Origin: Limanda limanda
Taxonomy: Eukaryota; Chordata; Actinopteri; Pleuronectiformes; Pleuronectidae
NCBI RefSeq assembly: GCF_963576545.1
Contig: NC_083651.1
Location: forward strand, 17,855,748 to 17,919,747
Direction of reading: 5' to 3'
DNA: 64,000 bases
The position numbers and the translations under genes were made by a program. The notes below the pieces were generated by a model. It was given only the letters and a program-made list of their open reading frames with translations. It was not told where the DNA came from and searched no databases. This document shows, one piece after another, positions 9,077 through 22,135 of the stretch. The stretch's first letter is position 1. The number at the start of each line of letters is the position of its first letter.

Positions 9077-12000
9077 TGTTGGATGTGGCCAACGCATTTA
9101 CATTTGTATTCAGTCTGGTCACGATGGGTCAGATCGGATCACAGCCCTTCCACAGTGTGTGTTGTACTTTTGTGTGGTCAAGATCTATTTAATTGCAATC
9201 CGACCACCCCGTCACACTTTAAGTTCAGGTGTAAATGGGGTAAAAGAGCCGTGGATTTGCTACTGGAGTCAAGTGTGTCTCTAAATGACTGAGTACCACT
9301 GCACTCACGCAGCAACTGAGGCAGTCCAGCAGGTCACACGCTGTACATCAGGAGTTAAGGGTTGTAGATAAGAATGAATGTGTTGCTATGGAAATGGAAG
9401 AAGAGGCAGACGTGCCGAGTCAGAAGTCAGTCGAGCTCTCTCACCTGCTGTTGGGCTCCTGGAGCGTCTGTCCCCGAATTGGTGCTTCCACCAGCGAGAA
9501 TTTATCAAGGCTGATCAATTACCCTTTTTTTTTTTTTCCTGACAGCTTCTGTGTAAAATTAACTTCTCGGGAAAAAAGGCAATTTGCCAAAAGGTAGTAA
9601 ATGACAATACCTGCGCTGAATTTCCTACGAATGTTTCATCCTGTCTTTTCGCTGCTGCTTTCCGTGCTAGATCAGTTACCAGGTCAAGAATTCAACTGAA
9701 GAGTCTGTTGTCTCGGTTTCTCTCTCTTTTCAGCCCAAAGACAAATTGTTGAGCCCGTCAGCAGCTGATGACTTTGGCAACCCTCGCCCCTCGGCTACAG
9801 TGTTGTACATCAGCTGTCACCCAAATGCCATCAGCCACTTGTATGCCCATTCACAGAGTGGGAAGACACATGCAGTACGCAGACAAAAGAGTTGTTTTTA
9901 ACCATGAAGCAGTCATACAGTTCAGAGAATGATGGGACTGATGAATCTCTTCTTGTTGTTGTTGTCTGTTTTAAATGTTCTGCTCTGCAGCTGCTGTGCC
10001 ACTTTGGCCTTGGACAGATTTCCCATGAGACAATAAAGTTTATTTGATTTGGCCGCTTTTCACTGTTCAAAAAACCCACTAACGGCAATTTATTCAGCAG
10101 AGACCTCGATTCAACTGTTTGACAAACATTTATTGACATGTGCACAGAGAGAATGATGTGAATGTTATAGTCTTTCGGTGTTTTAGACCCCTATGTGATG
10201 TCTTCAGGATTAGAAGGAGGTGGAGCAGGACAGGAATCCCCCCCGGGGTCTAGACACTGTTGGTGGTTGAGGATCTAGATAAGGTGATAATGACTCTGCT
10301 GAAGATTGGAGGAGTTTTGGGTGGAGGTGGGTGACACGCGTCACTGTATGATGGCTGACTAAAGAAAAGAGGAGAAGGGATTTAAAGTTTGACAGCAGCC
10401 GCCTGATTGGCTGGGAGAGACTGTGACAGAATTTGATTGGGTACAAGCGCCCACAATGAGCAGATTAATAAGCAAAAAGAGAGTGAGAGAATTGAGCTTG
10501 AGTGAGTGGGGGAAAGTCTTCCTGATTGAACTTACGATAAGCATCATTGATACAATCTGCATTGTTTTTTTTATCGGCTCCTTCTCCGATCCGCGGCGAT
10601 GGAAACGTGACATCTGGGTGAACACGATCATTTCTCAGCCCTCCTCTTTCCTTTGGGATTCTAGACGCTGAAGGCGCATTAAACTTCCTGTAGATCTCGT
10701 AAAAATAGCCGTGGACATTTGAGTACGTGTTGTTTTCAACAGCAATTTCTTTTTTTTGTGTGCAAGATCCAACATTGGCCAGACATGCAGTCACCGTTGA
10801 GATGGAAAAGGGACTGAAGCAAAAGACATAAAACTGTAACCACGGTAACATTGTCACGAATGTCCATCCATTGTGCCTTCTTCTGTTGTGTGTTTTGTTT
10901 TCTGCTTCCAATGACTTATAACAATAATGACAATAACTAAATCTGAAAGTCAAACTCCTAGACTGGAAATGGGGAAGTAATCAACTTCTAATTTAGTTGT
11001 TAAAGTCAGATTTGAGGAGGCTGGCATCTTCCCAGTTCGATGTTTTAAAAAATTTATTCCAAACCTTCTGATCAGTTCTGCTTTAGTTATTCCCGTCCTC
11101 ACTCTGACTCATGCCGTATTAATTTAGAAAGAAAATAGAGCAAAGCACAGATTTTTGAAAAAACACAAAAAACCTTTTACTTTGAACAGATTTTAACTGC
11201 ACTTAACAAGCAATTTGTCAAAAAACAGAGAGTTGATCAGTTATTTCTGCTCTTTCTCTGTCATATGATGTGATTATTATCCATGTTATTGTAGCTATGA
11301 GGACTCGTCTTGTTATTGATGCCAAAGAGGTGTTTCCTCTTCTGTTTGTCTGTTTTTCATTTGTTCACTCGATTTCCCACAAATACCAGAATATCAGATT
11401 TCAGTTAAATTCTGTTAGTCCATGGCTCGCGAATGGAGTTATTAGTTGTTGAAGTTATTTCTTAACATTGTGAGAAACAGCACTTGTCTGTTTTCTCACG
11501 AAGCACTGCATCAACCTCGTAACACAGAGATCTGACACACCTATGCCATGATTGTGCATCATTTAGTTGAATACTGATCTATTATTCCATCCACCAAATT
11601 CAGTACGAATAACAAAACGTATTTTGTCACATCATTCAGCTTTGGTGAAGGTTTGTAGCCTGTGAGTGCTTTGTAGTTTGTGTAATTATTTTTTTAGCCT
11701 TCTATCCCTCTTGGTTGTCTTTGTGCCATGTGTCATTCCTGGCAATTCCTGGCCTTGGCCAAATGGAACACATACAGAGCAATGAAACAGTTGAAAGTAT
11801 TCACACAATAATGGAGTCATTTTCCAGCAGCGAGTCAGAACAGATTTGAGAGGGAAACAGTGAGGTAATAATAATCCTGTGCTTAGGTAGCCTTTCAAAC
11901 TGAACTAATGGCCTGAGGACTGAACCTCAAGACAATGCTTTACTTCGGCACAACGTGCAGGAAGCGAAACCTGTTTGAGCCTTTTGTACTGATTTGATCA

Positions 12001-13140
12001 GAAAGTTTTCAGTTGTCACAAAGGTAAAAGTTTGAAAACAGGCTGAAGCTTTATGCTCACTGCTTGACAGTGCTCCTGCCCGATGCTTGGTGTTGGTGCC
12101 ATCGTCATAAGGACAACAATCACAGTTTCATCTATTGGAAATGCACAACCTGCATAGATGTCTTTCATACTAACGTACCATAACTATTAATACAATGCTA
12201 AAGTGAATGAACACACTTCAGGTATGGCAGCTGTGTCCGCTTTCACATTGGCGTGATTTGATTGGCTAGTGCCTGCTCTTGAGTATTTGTTTAAACCCCA
12301 TTTCATTGGCTGGTGCTGCCATTGCTGCATTAAAGGTTTGTCTCTGCCCAACTTCTGCCGTACACAGCATGAGCATCGTGACATAAACAAAAACACAACG
12401 CATGACATCAGCCCACTCAAAGTGAATGCCAGCCTTCTGGGTGTCCTACCTAACCCTTATAACACAAGACTCCAGATAACAACGGTTTTACATTGTTTCT
12501 AAATCAATACCTGGCAATGGCAGTGTTGAATAAATTATTGAGTTTTTTTTTATCTGTACTGGCCTTGCCTGGTCAGCTTTGTTAGGTATATACTGTATAT
12601 TAGAGTGGGTTGTTTTTTAAAGAGTGGGGGCTTATGGATTGTATTGACTCTCTGTTACACCCTTGTGACAAAAGCTTGGCCCGGTTTCATATTCATAAAG
12701 CCTATCTCATCATTCCAATGTGATCGATAGTCTTATATATGAGCCAGAGTTATGTTGTTGTCAGGTACAGACCGCCTTGATGGAATAGTAAGGGACCTGA
12801 CAATCAGAATGCATCAGATCTTTAATGCTGTAACATCATAAATAAAAATGTTTTATCCCTGTGTGAATTACAATATTATGTTTAATTTTACTTACATAGT
12901 CACAAAGAAAAAAAATGAGAGCTCACCTTTGACAAACCTCTTTGTGACAATGGGGAATTTGTCCAATTTCCATCAAAGCTTTGTGTCACAATGATCTTAA
13001 CCCTTGATCTTCTCCCCATACCTGTATTTACCTGGGGTTGCTATGATGACGCCTGGGGTTTCCGTGGCAACATACAACTGCAAAGACGCCACCTTCTTTC
13101 ATCTCTGGAGTGAGCAAGTGCTTTGCCCTGTCATTCCCTC
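9077..13140. other. Intron 1 segment, no gene seen
   Basis: About 4 kb without a supported gene or a sizeable repeat. It has scattered poly-T runs (for example 9524-9537) and TATA/poly-T patches. The short ORFs show no domain. Confidence 0.5.
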
Positions 13141-13400
13141 GTGTGTGTGTGTGTCTGTGTGTGTGCGCATGTGTGAGGATTAGGTGGGTGTTCAAATAAG
13201 GAAACAGCTTGTTATCAATACCTCTAATGATCCTTTGAACCTCCCTCTTTGTATTATAGTGTACTAGATTCCCCCTACAGCTACTCACACACAAACACAC
13301 ACACACATGCACATTCACACAAAGAGAGAAATGAGACCAGTGAGATACTCTCTGACTTGAGAAGATGAACTGTGTGTGTGTGTGTGTGTGCGCACGTGTG
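13141..13400. repeat. Two short GT microsatellites
   Basis: GT runs at 13141-13177 and 13371-13400, each ending in a GTGCGCA-type alternating stretch. A CA run lies between them near 13287-13309. Confidence 0.85.
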
Positions 13401-13589
13401 AACCGTCTCTCTCTGCCGTCTCAACCGTTCTTTGTTAAATAAATTCACACACACACACCAGCACAAACATATTTTTCTCCTGTTTCGCTCTTTACTCATT
13501 CTTTCTCATCCTTCTCTCGCCTTTTCTCTGATGTTCATGTGCAGAGAATTTAATGAATTATAGTGTTACCACACCATGAAGCTTCCTTA

Positions 13590-13590
<1 letters not shown>

Positions 13591-13659
<69 letters not shown>
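13591..13659 (+). repeat. (AC)34 microsatellite
   Basis: An uninterrupted AC run of 69 bp, a likely polymorphic marker. Confidence 0.95.
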
Positions 13660-13661
<2 letters not shown>

Positions 13662-14103
13662 AGCCGTGCCATTTAAGCAGTCGTTAAAACAAGACGACTG
13701 CGTTCTGTGTTCCCTGGGATGTCTTAGACACGATGCTGTCTTGTGCTTTTGTTACATATATGTGCTCAAAATGTGTGTATGAAGGCGTATAGTGTGCATT
13801 CATCTATTTCCAGGCCTGATTATTTGTTTGCCAGTTGTGTTTTTCTGTACAAGACACAAGGCACAATTGGATTTTGAATGGTTTGTGACGAAGCTGCCCA
13901 CGTCCACTATTCACAATGTTGTTGAAACCGTTTTCATGCCAAGATGTACCGTGTTGATGTTTCCTCCGGATTGTTGTTCTCGTCGGCTTAGAAAAGCCTC
14001 TGAAATTGCATTCATTTTTTACTCTGCTTTGAAATACAGTGATACTAAAAATATCATATAAACAAGAATAAGCAAAACTAAATTCCAACAGAGTCCCTGG
14101 CAA
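13660..14103. other. Intron 1 segment, no gene seen
   Basis: The overlapping ORFs on both strands (13792-14190) have no recognised domain. Confidence 0.5.
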
Positions 14104-14185
14104 ATGGTGGATTTGATGCAGTGGAATGGGGATGTTGTCAGCAGCAAGAAGGTTCTCAGTTTCGAATCCCGGTCTGTGTTCAGTT
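14104..14185 (+). mobile_element. Degraded tRNA-derived SINE fragment
   Basis: GTCAGCAGCAAGAAGGTTCT leads into GTTTCGAATCC, one mismatch from the Pol III B box, then CGGTCTGTGTTCAGTTTGCA. This order resembles the head of DANA/Mermaid-like fish SINEs as I remember them. Only the head survives. Confidence 0.45.
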
Positions 14186-16700
14186 TGCAAAAGGGTTAGG
14201 GTTAGAGGGTAGGGTTAAATGACAGATTACGCATCCATTTAGTGCTGGTTGTGGAGCCAGTAAATTATCATTTTTGCTCCTCACGTTGATCTTGATTCTG
14301 AAAACACAGCTTTAGCTATCATGTTGATAATCTACTCCTGTCAGAATGGGGCCTTCGTCTGATCGCTCACTATGGAGCTTCTTTACATAAGAGCGTTGCC
14401 CTAATTACTTGAGTCCATGTTGCTCTGTATCTGGGTGATGCCATCTCACATCACTTTCATCCTTGGCCCTGTATGGAGATGGATGCAGGTTGATCACATC
14501 ACATGATGGATGGAGGCTGAGTGGTGGTTGCGGGCAGCTTGTAGCCCGGGAGATGGGGTAATGAGTGTGTGTTGTTTAGTTTTGTGGGGGGTGAATCTGT
14601 AATGGGTGTTAAAGCCTAAACAAGCTTGGGAGCTTGACTGCTATTCCCACGGGTGGATGGCTGGAATCCCATCAATCCCTTCCCCCAGTTGCACAAATAC
14701 ACACATGGGCAAATACACATACACACGCACAATAGGTTAAAGGGTTAACCCCCTCACCCTTGATGCCATTGTTACTATGGAGATGAGGGTGAGATGTCAC
14801 AAGCCACCGGTCAATCCAGTACAATTCATACAGAGGAATGGCGCCTTTTTTTTAAAGGTTTGAATTAAAAAAATGAAGCCGTGACATGTTAACACGAAGA
14901 TACATTAACATCACATTTAGACATTTTAATATCGAGCAGTTCAGAGAGAAATCAGTTTATATATTTCTTTATGTTTATGTGACGTAGGTGCATATTTCAT
15001 CAAAATTGTAAATCCAGAGAAAAGAGAAATAATACAAGTTGGGACAGTAAATACTGGCCGATAGGAATCTTTCGTTGCCGATGTTGATACTGATATTGTG
15101 CAAGAAAAGATTTCCAATATCGATAAGTTATGGAGAATTTAAGTTTAAGGCATACCCTTTCAATGTTAATTGAAATGAACAATTCTTCTCCTCATTACAA
15201 GCCACAGGATGTAGCCCAAGAAAAAGTGTTCTAATAGAAGAGGGCCAAGCATTGAAACCACTTCAGCTCACTGTGAATCCTGTTCCTTGTGCTTTCTGTG
15301 CTACTTGCAGGTGAGCTACTTACAGCTTGGCATTGCACTGTATCTTTGTAACTAATGAAAGCTACATTCAAACCAAATATCCTGCTGCTGTCTGTAACTG
15401 TCAATATGTAAAATTACCTCAAGCAGCAAAGAGCTGTTTTCTGCAATGTCGGGAAAAAGTGCTGCGAGTCATAGTTTGAGCCTCCAGGTAGTGTTATTTT
15501 TGTGTTAAGACTCTGCTGACTCCCGTCAGGAGCATGCGACATAATGTGTGTGTCTATTGTAACAAGGGTTGAGGTTCCAGCGGTGATGTGCTTTGAGAAG
15601 TAGAACGGTTCTCTTGGGGGAAGCTTTCCGTGGAAACACAATGTGGTTTCTCCAGGTGTCAGACAGTGCCTGTGTGTGCGTGTTCCTGTGTGTGTTGGTG
15701 TGTGTGTGAGTACGTTTCACTTCCTTCCCATCTTGGTGCAAGAATGCCTCCTCCATCCTCCACCTCTTCAGCTTTCTCTGTTATAGAGAGATGCAGAAAT
15801 GCACCCACCACCTACGTTAGACTTGGCAGGAGACCGAGGTTTGGCTCAGGTAGAGAGGAGAGATCTGTGTACACACTACACACACTAACAGACACTGACA
15901 GATACACACATCTTAAGAGAATTTGGGAACATGGCAGCGAATACAGGTCGCCCTCTTCATCGACCTGCTGTTCATTCTCACAGCTCACAACTTCAATTCA
16001 TCACCAGCGGTGTTTATAGATCTTCATGGACTCATTCTTTTCCCAGTTTTCTTATTTGACCCCCGGGACTGATTGAACTTAGAGGTAGTTAAGTTCCTCC
16101 CTCAAAAAGAAATGTGTTTAGTCGGCTTTTTTGGCAGATTGAATGTCTCATACTAGGTTTAGAAAAGAAGAAAAGAGACACTAAAATAAAACATCAGGAC
16201 AAAATAGAGATACTTTTATTTCACATATAAGGTATTGAAATATTAAAATGAAATCCTACAAACCCTAAAATGTGGTTTTGAGTAATAAAATAAATACACT
16301 ATCTATAATTCATAGCATGTGTAACATCTACACTGTATTAGTGTGGTGATTGCATGAGGCCAACATACTTTTAGGTCAGTATAAATTTCATTGCTGGCCC
16401 AATAACATTGCAGGGATATTATTGCACCACCAGTGAAGCATATGGCCTCCATTAACTACGACCATGAGCATTGCACCAGCCAAATTGTGACAACAGGAAT
16501 ACGAAGTCTTCTGGATGAGGACGGACGGGACGTTCTTCTGAAATGTGTTCTGCCTGCATGAGAATTTTTTGGGGGTCAGATCAGAGCATTTCAGGTTATT
16601 TCGGGACACACTCTGATGCACAGTGTGTTCATGGCTGCAGTACAACTGTGATCAGCTTTCCACTCTGACGTCTGTGTCCAAACATCCACTCCTGGCTCCG
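14186..16700. other. Intron 1 segment, no gene seen
   Basis: Contains AGGGTTAGGGTTAGAGG near 14191 (only two telomere-like units) and short CA/GT runs near 14700 and 15673-15712. No supported gene. Confidence 0.5.
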
Positions 16701-16990
16701 TGTGTGTGTTAGAGAGAGAGAGAGTGTGTGCAAAATGTGCGTATGTGTGTTTGTGTATGCATAAATACTATGTGTGCATGTTTGATTTGGCGCATGCATG
16801 CGTAAGTGGGGTTCGATGGTGGTTTGTGTGTGTACGCTGGAATGTATTTGCTATGTATGCATGCATGCAATACGTGTATAAATCACTGTGTGTGTATGTG
16901 TGTGTGTGTGTGTGTGGTGTAGTCTGGCTGCTTTATGTTGTTATGCCGGATTTCTCAAGCTTTTCTAAAACTGAACTTGTCGAGCACAGT

Positions 16991-17055
<65 letters not shown>

Positions 17056-17060
17056 TGGGG
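16701..17060 (+). repeat. TG-rich region with (TG)n microsatellites
   Basis: TG tracts at 16887-16917 and 16989-17054 lie in a stretch of alternating purine-pyrimidine sequence that includes CGCATGCATGCG (16792-16803) and TGCATGCATGCA. Long Cys-Val ORFs across it are artefacts. Confidence 0.85.
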
Positions 17061-20000
17061 GTGTGGGTGTGTGTATCTGGTCATGGGAGTGCATTAAACA
17101 GAAAGGGAGGGTCCAGGGAAAGTTGGAAGGAAAACGTGAAAGCCTGTGGCAGTTATCTAGTGACTTTTAGGCTGAACTTCTGCTGTGTATATTTGTGTTT
17201 TTTTTACAGTGATCTGGAGGTCTTCTCCCTCCGAGACAGGGATTATGTTAGCAGAGACGAGCAAGACCAAATACCACACTACCTCCGGATGTGTTGTGTT
17301 TAGACTGGGAACAATGGGAACACTGGTCATATTAAATGTAAAAACATCTTCACATTCTCCAGAGACACTGAGCTGACTGTCACTGTCTCCGGTTCTGGAC
17401 TTGTTCATTCTTGTCTTTGAAGTGTCACTTTAGGAAGAGAGAGGTGGAAAGGGAGGAACTGAGAGAAGACGAGACACATCAACAGGTACTTGTTACCATG
17501 GCGACATGCACAGATCAGTCTGGAGCTCCATCACTGTCAAACATCTACAGCGTCTTAAGGGAGAGTTTACTTTTCAGTTTGTGTTTATGCTTGTGGTAGT
17601 AAAAGTTTCCTACAATAATTTATTGCATCTGAAAACATTCGATGAAATTATTGCATGGAAACTTTACAAAATGGAAAAGGGTATAAAATGCCAAGATAAA
17701 CGGCAAAAATCTGACTTAAAAGGTTGTACTTTGTTTGTGTGTGGCATTTTAACAGCTGCAGCGGATTCTTCACAGTTTTTAGGGGATTTGTCAGACATAA
17801 TTTGTGTAAAAAGAACATTTAGAGCCTCACAGTTTGTATGGGTTCGGATGCTTGGGGACGGCTGCGGCTTAATTTGTCATTTAACCTGAGAAAATGACTC
17901 TGTTCTTTCTCTGCGAAACCCAATGAGTGTCAGTGAAGTAAGATCGTTCACGCAAATGAAACAAACACCAGTTTACCAACTCATTCAGGAGCTTCAGCCC
18001 AATCATGGTGACAAGTGAGTTATGTTTATCTTAGAGGATTCGCAGAAGTCGCAGGAAAAAACAACTGTCCTCCCCTGTATGAGCAATTCTATTTTTAATG
18101 CTTGTGCATGTACAGATTGCTATGCCACTGTTATTATTCTCCTGTAAACCCCAGCTGGAATCACACTTTTCTCACCCGACATCTTTTATCCTCCAACTTT
18201 TTATTCCCATTTTGTTTCTCACAGCCTGGCATCAAGAGTGACACACCGGCCAAATGGTTGCCCTTATCAACGCCCTCCTTATACTGCAATGAAAAAGCAA
18301 ACTCATTATTGGTGCACTGCAAAATGTATCATTGTTTAAATTTCAAATTACCCTTTAATGGCTAAAAACTCTGAATAATATTACTGTTACCTTTTAATAT
18401 GCATATACTTACATGTACAAATTTCCAAAAGCATAGGAATTGTAAAGTCAGAGAGGTTCCGCTATCGAGTAGCTATCCAATACGCGTGCATTTACAAAAA
18501 TAAGTAATTAAGTTATTAATGCTGTTGTGTGGCCTGGCTCATGTTAAACCCTTTGAAAAACAAATACACACAGAGAATGAATGCCATTAAACTTCTTTTA
18601 TTATCTAGATTGATTGTCAGGACTGAAAATTAACATAAAAATATATATCCAGGAATATACAGCTATAAACTCATTAAGCTCCAAAAAGTTTGTCTATTAT
18701 CCTTCCTGCATCGGAGCTGTCTGTCAAAGTTTGCAGCTGCAGTTCGTTCTTCTTTCTCTTTTCTCTCCTTTCTCTTTCACATGTCTCCACTTCCTCTCTG
18801 TCTCTGACTGACGTTTGTCCTCTCAGACTGAGACCTCCAGCAGCCACATCTCAGCTCTCCGTTCATTCTCTTCGTCTGTCCTGTTGGCCGAGCTCCAAAC
18901 TCATCTCATTTTCTCTTTGCTCGAGTCCTGCCAGCGCTGTTAAAGCACCACGGGTCATCACGCTGTTCTCTGGCACAAGCTGCACATCGTCGCCGTTGGG
19001 AAAACTCTTCGCATGTCCGTTGTCAGCCTGTTGTAAAATTTGGGGAAAACACTCTTGTAGCTTGGCCAGTGTATATTTTTTAAGGCTATAAAGGTTGATA
19101 TTAGTCCATCAGTTACTCACACAGAGATGCGCGCAACCCTTCAGTTAAATCATTAGCGGTGTCTTTTGCACCCCATGACATTTGCAAAGTACCAATTGTA
19201 TTTGTCTTTGACAATCATTGTTATTTTTATATCTGAAAATATCCGACTTGGTTGTAAGAACTGGCTTCAGAAACTTCTTTTTCCTCTCTGTCTCCATTAT
19301 GATCACCATGATTATGAATCAATTTGTTCTCTTGTCTGTGGTTCCTTTTGCTGTCCCAACCATCCGTCTCCTCTAGGATTTTAGGATTTGTTTTGGTATC
19401 ACTCCTCTTTTGCTTTGTTCAGTCTGTCATGTGGTCGACTGCAGAGTTGTGGTTTGTTAATGCAGCTACTGGAGAAATCAGGAAGCTGATGAGAGCAACA
19501 AATCTGACGGTTAATGCACATGTGGCTGAGTCGTGGTCATGATAAATGCTTTTCGAAAATCCAAGTTGTGATCTTGACACAGATTATTCTTCGTTATTAT
19601 TATGGTTGGTTACTGAAATCCGGTGTCCATTAGGAGCTGGCTCCTACATGGCTGCTACCTACGGGACTGAATTACACCGCAGACTTCTGTGGCTCATTTT
19701 ACTGTCTGAGCGATTTACTGAAATGCATTGAACATTACATTTAACCAGCAAAGGATTGAAACAATTTGACTGATTGCGTGACCTTATCAAGCACATCAGC
19801 CAGCAGTGTGTATGTCCCTGGTCCCGGGGGTGGGGAGACAATTAATGTTGATTTTGGAGCTGGAATATTTGATTGGATTAGGCATTAAAACTCTTATTTA
19901 CTGTTAAATTATTGTAGTTGGGGGAGGTCTGATTTATTATGTGATTCTATTATGTAGATTTGTTACAAATTGCTACAAATTGCCTCGGCAATAAAGAAGT

Positions 20001-21885
20001 CGTTCTTATTGTCGACCGTCATTTTGTGCTTTTTTAAAATTATTTTTTCAAAAGAAAAAATGTTCTGTCACCATTTAGGCACCGGAACAGTTTTAACAGT
20101 TTTGATAATAACACTGATATCAGTAACATCCCAAACAATGTCCAACCCTTATTTGATTATAATCCTTTATCATTCTGTCATATGATCTATCCCAGCAGAG
20201 GCTATCCGTGTCTGTGAAGAAGAATCAATTCCTATCGAGTCCCTTTCCACACGCAGATCACAGCCGTTCACATCCTGTCATGGCCTGGTTCCAGCATCAC
20301 CCCATCACATTCCTGAACTGTTTGTCTCAAGACTAAAACTAGGCTGAAACTAAGTGCGGTGCCTAACACACATTTTATGTGGATCGTTGTAGTTTCAGTC
20401 TTCAAAGAGGCTGGTGATGGTTGTGTGATGGCAGCATTAATCAACTGGGTGGAAATGTGCTGGAGAGCCACAGGAGATACTGGTGCTGTAGTGAAACTGG
20501 GACAGTGTCAGACCCCGCAGCCACGGCTTCCCCTCTTCCTCTTCTCTGAAAACACTTTTTAATACATTAACCCCATTTCTCTCTTCATCAGCACGCTCCT
20601 CCTCTCTATCTCACCCTCCTCCATGCCTCCTTTTTTTTTTCTGCGGCTCCCCAGTATCCCGGCTTTGTTCCGTTCCATCCTGCTGCTTGGTAATGACAAG
20701 AATGACAAGTGTGCTGTAAAAGTGATGGTTAATGAGAGGTAAAATTAACAGATCCCTAGGAATGGAATTAAAAGAAGGCAATGGATGTCTGTGCCTTTAT
20801 GAGAAAGGAGACCTACAACTGCAGAAGCAGCTTTGAGACCTGTTTAACAAGCTGCCATTTGAAAGATAACACGCTGGAAGACACTGAACTACAATAACAC
20901 AATCCTGAAGTGAGTATTTAAGCGGCTGCTATTCACAGCAGCTTGAAGGCTTTCCTTTTCATGAAAGGCTGTAGATATGTCAAGTCAAGTCAAGTTTATT
21001 TATTTGGCCCATAAAAAACACAGTTGACAATAAACGAGACCCTATGCAAAATACAATAAAATAATATAGACAAGCATATAAAATAATGTGAATAAAATAA
21101 AAAACTGCCTCACCGAGACTTTGATTATCTGAGTCACTAATTTGAATGGTTTGCATCATCAAAGCACAGTGGTTACCTGCAGCACCAGGCTGTTCAAAAT
21201 GAGCAACATAAACAAGCTTGCCAACATTGTTACACACACATTGATTTTTTATTTATTGCACAGGTTGAGTTTTATTTTGTAAATGCAAATGTAGTTATTG
21301 AAATGATTTGCAAATTATGTGTTATGATTTCTTATTGGTGATAAAGTAAATCTAGAAGCATAGGTGACATATTTGCAGAGCTTATGTGACTGTTACCACC
21401 GACAACGGCCTCTAACACACACACTGACAATGTGCGATTCTGTGTACATCACCCTACACACCTGCAAAGGAAACCAGAAGTAGTCCAACATACCAACTGT
21501 GCACCTGAATCATAAAGATATCATCCCTTAGATATCAATACCAAACGAGAAAACCTTTTATAAACAGTTGTTGCTTTCATCCCCTTTATCATACAGTAAC
21601 ACAACTTTGACAAAAATAAACCCAGAAGCTTACGATGCTTAACTGGCTGTAATGCACTGTAAGCTGAGTGATGCTGCAAAAGCAGGAAATGTTGTTCCTG
21701 AAGCTTTACGTTTACACACTCTCCTTTTTCCTTCTATTTCCAAACACCCCTGACAGAAAGTCTCAGTCTACGCACATTGTGAAGAGCGACTTCTGGGACA
21801 AAGTAACATTCTAACATTGTGGAGAGTTTCACAATAGCGCCGTCATTGATTCTCTGTGACCGCTTATGTCTTGTTCACAGGCCAT
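17061..21885. other. Intron 1 segment, no gene seen
   Basis: About 4.8 kb with no gene I can support. CT-rich near 18745-18830 and 20575-20645, AT-rich elsewhere. It includes the AT-rich repeat-like patch at 20977. Confidence 0.45.
20977..21075. repeat. Possible interspersed repeat end
   Basis: GTCAAGTCAAGTCAAGTTTA is followed by TTTATTTGGCCCAT and AT-rich DNA. A TCAAGTTTATTTAT-type start is widespread in fish genomes in my memory. The element class is unknown. Confidence 0.35.
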
Positions 21886-22135
21886 GATTACCTCCACCGA
21901 GAAGGTTATGTTTTTTCCGTTGTCCGTTTGTTGGACGATTCGATTGTGAGTAAGATAACACAAAAACAGCTGAACGGATTCCCATTAAACTTGGTAGAAG
22001 GACGGGACATAAGCCAAAAAAGAATCCATTCAAATTTGATGGGGATCCCAATAAGATGAGTTTCTATGAATGGGTGCAGATCAGAAAGTCATTCTTGCTT
22101 CATAAGGGGACACTGGTGGAGGGACGCACTCTACT
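21886..22135 (+). repeat. Dispersed repeat family B, copy 2 (5' part)
   Basis: Starts ACCTCCACCGAGAAGGTTATG and contains AACTTGGTAGAAGGACG, matching the 5' part of the copy at 28733 (CCTCCCCGAGGGGGCTATG, AACTTGGTGGTAGGATG). Same orientation as the other copies. Confidence 0.5.

Noticed and set aside
14191..14216. Interstitial telomere sequence
   Set aside because: Only about two TTAGGG-like units, also at 54769-54785. Too short, and explained by family C-like GGTTAG words.
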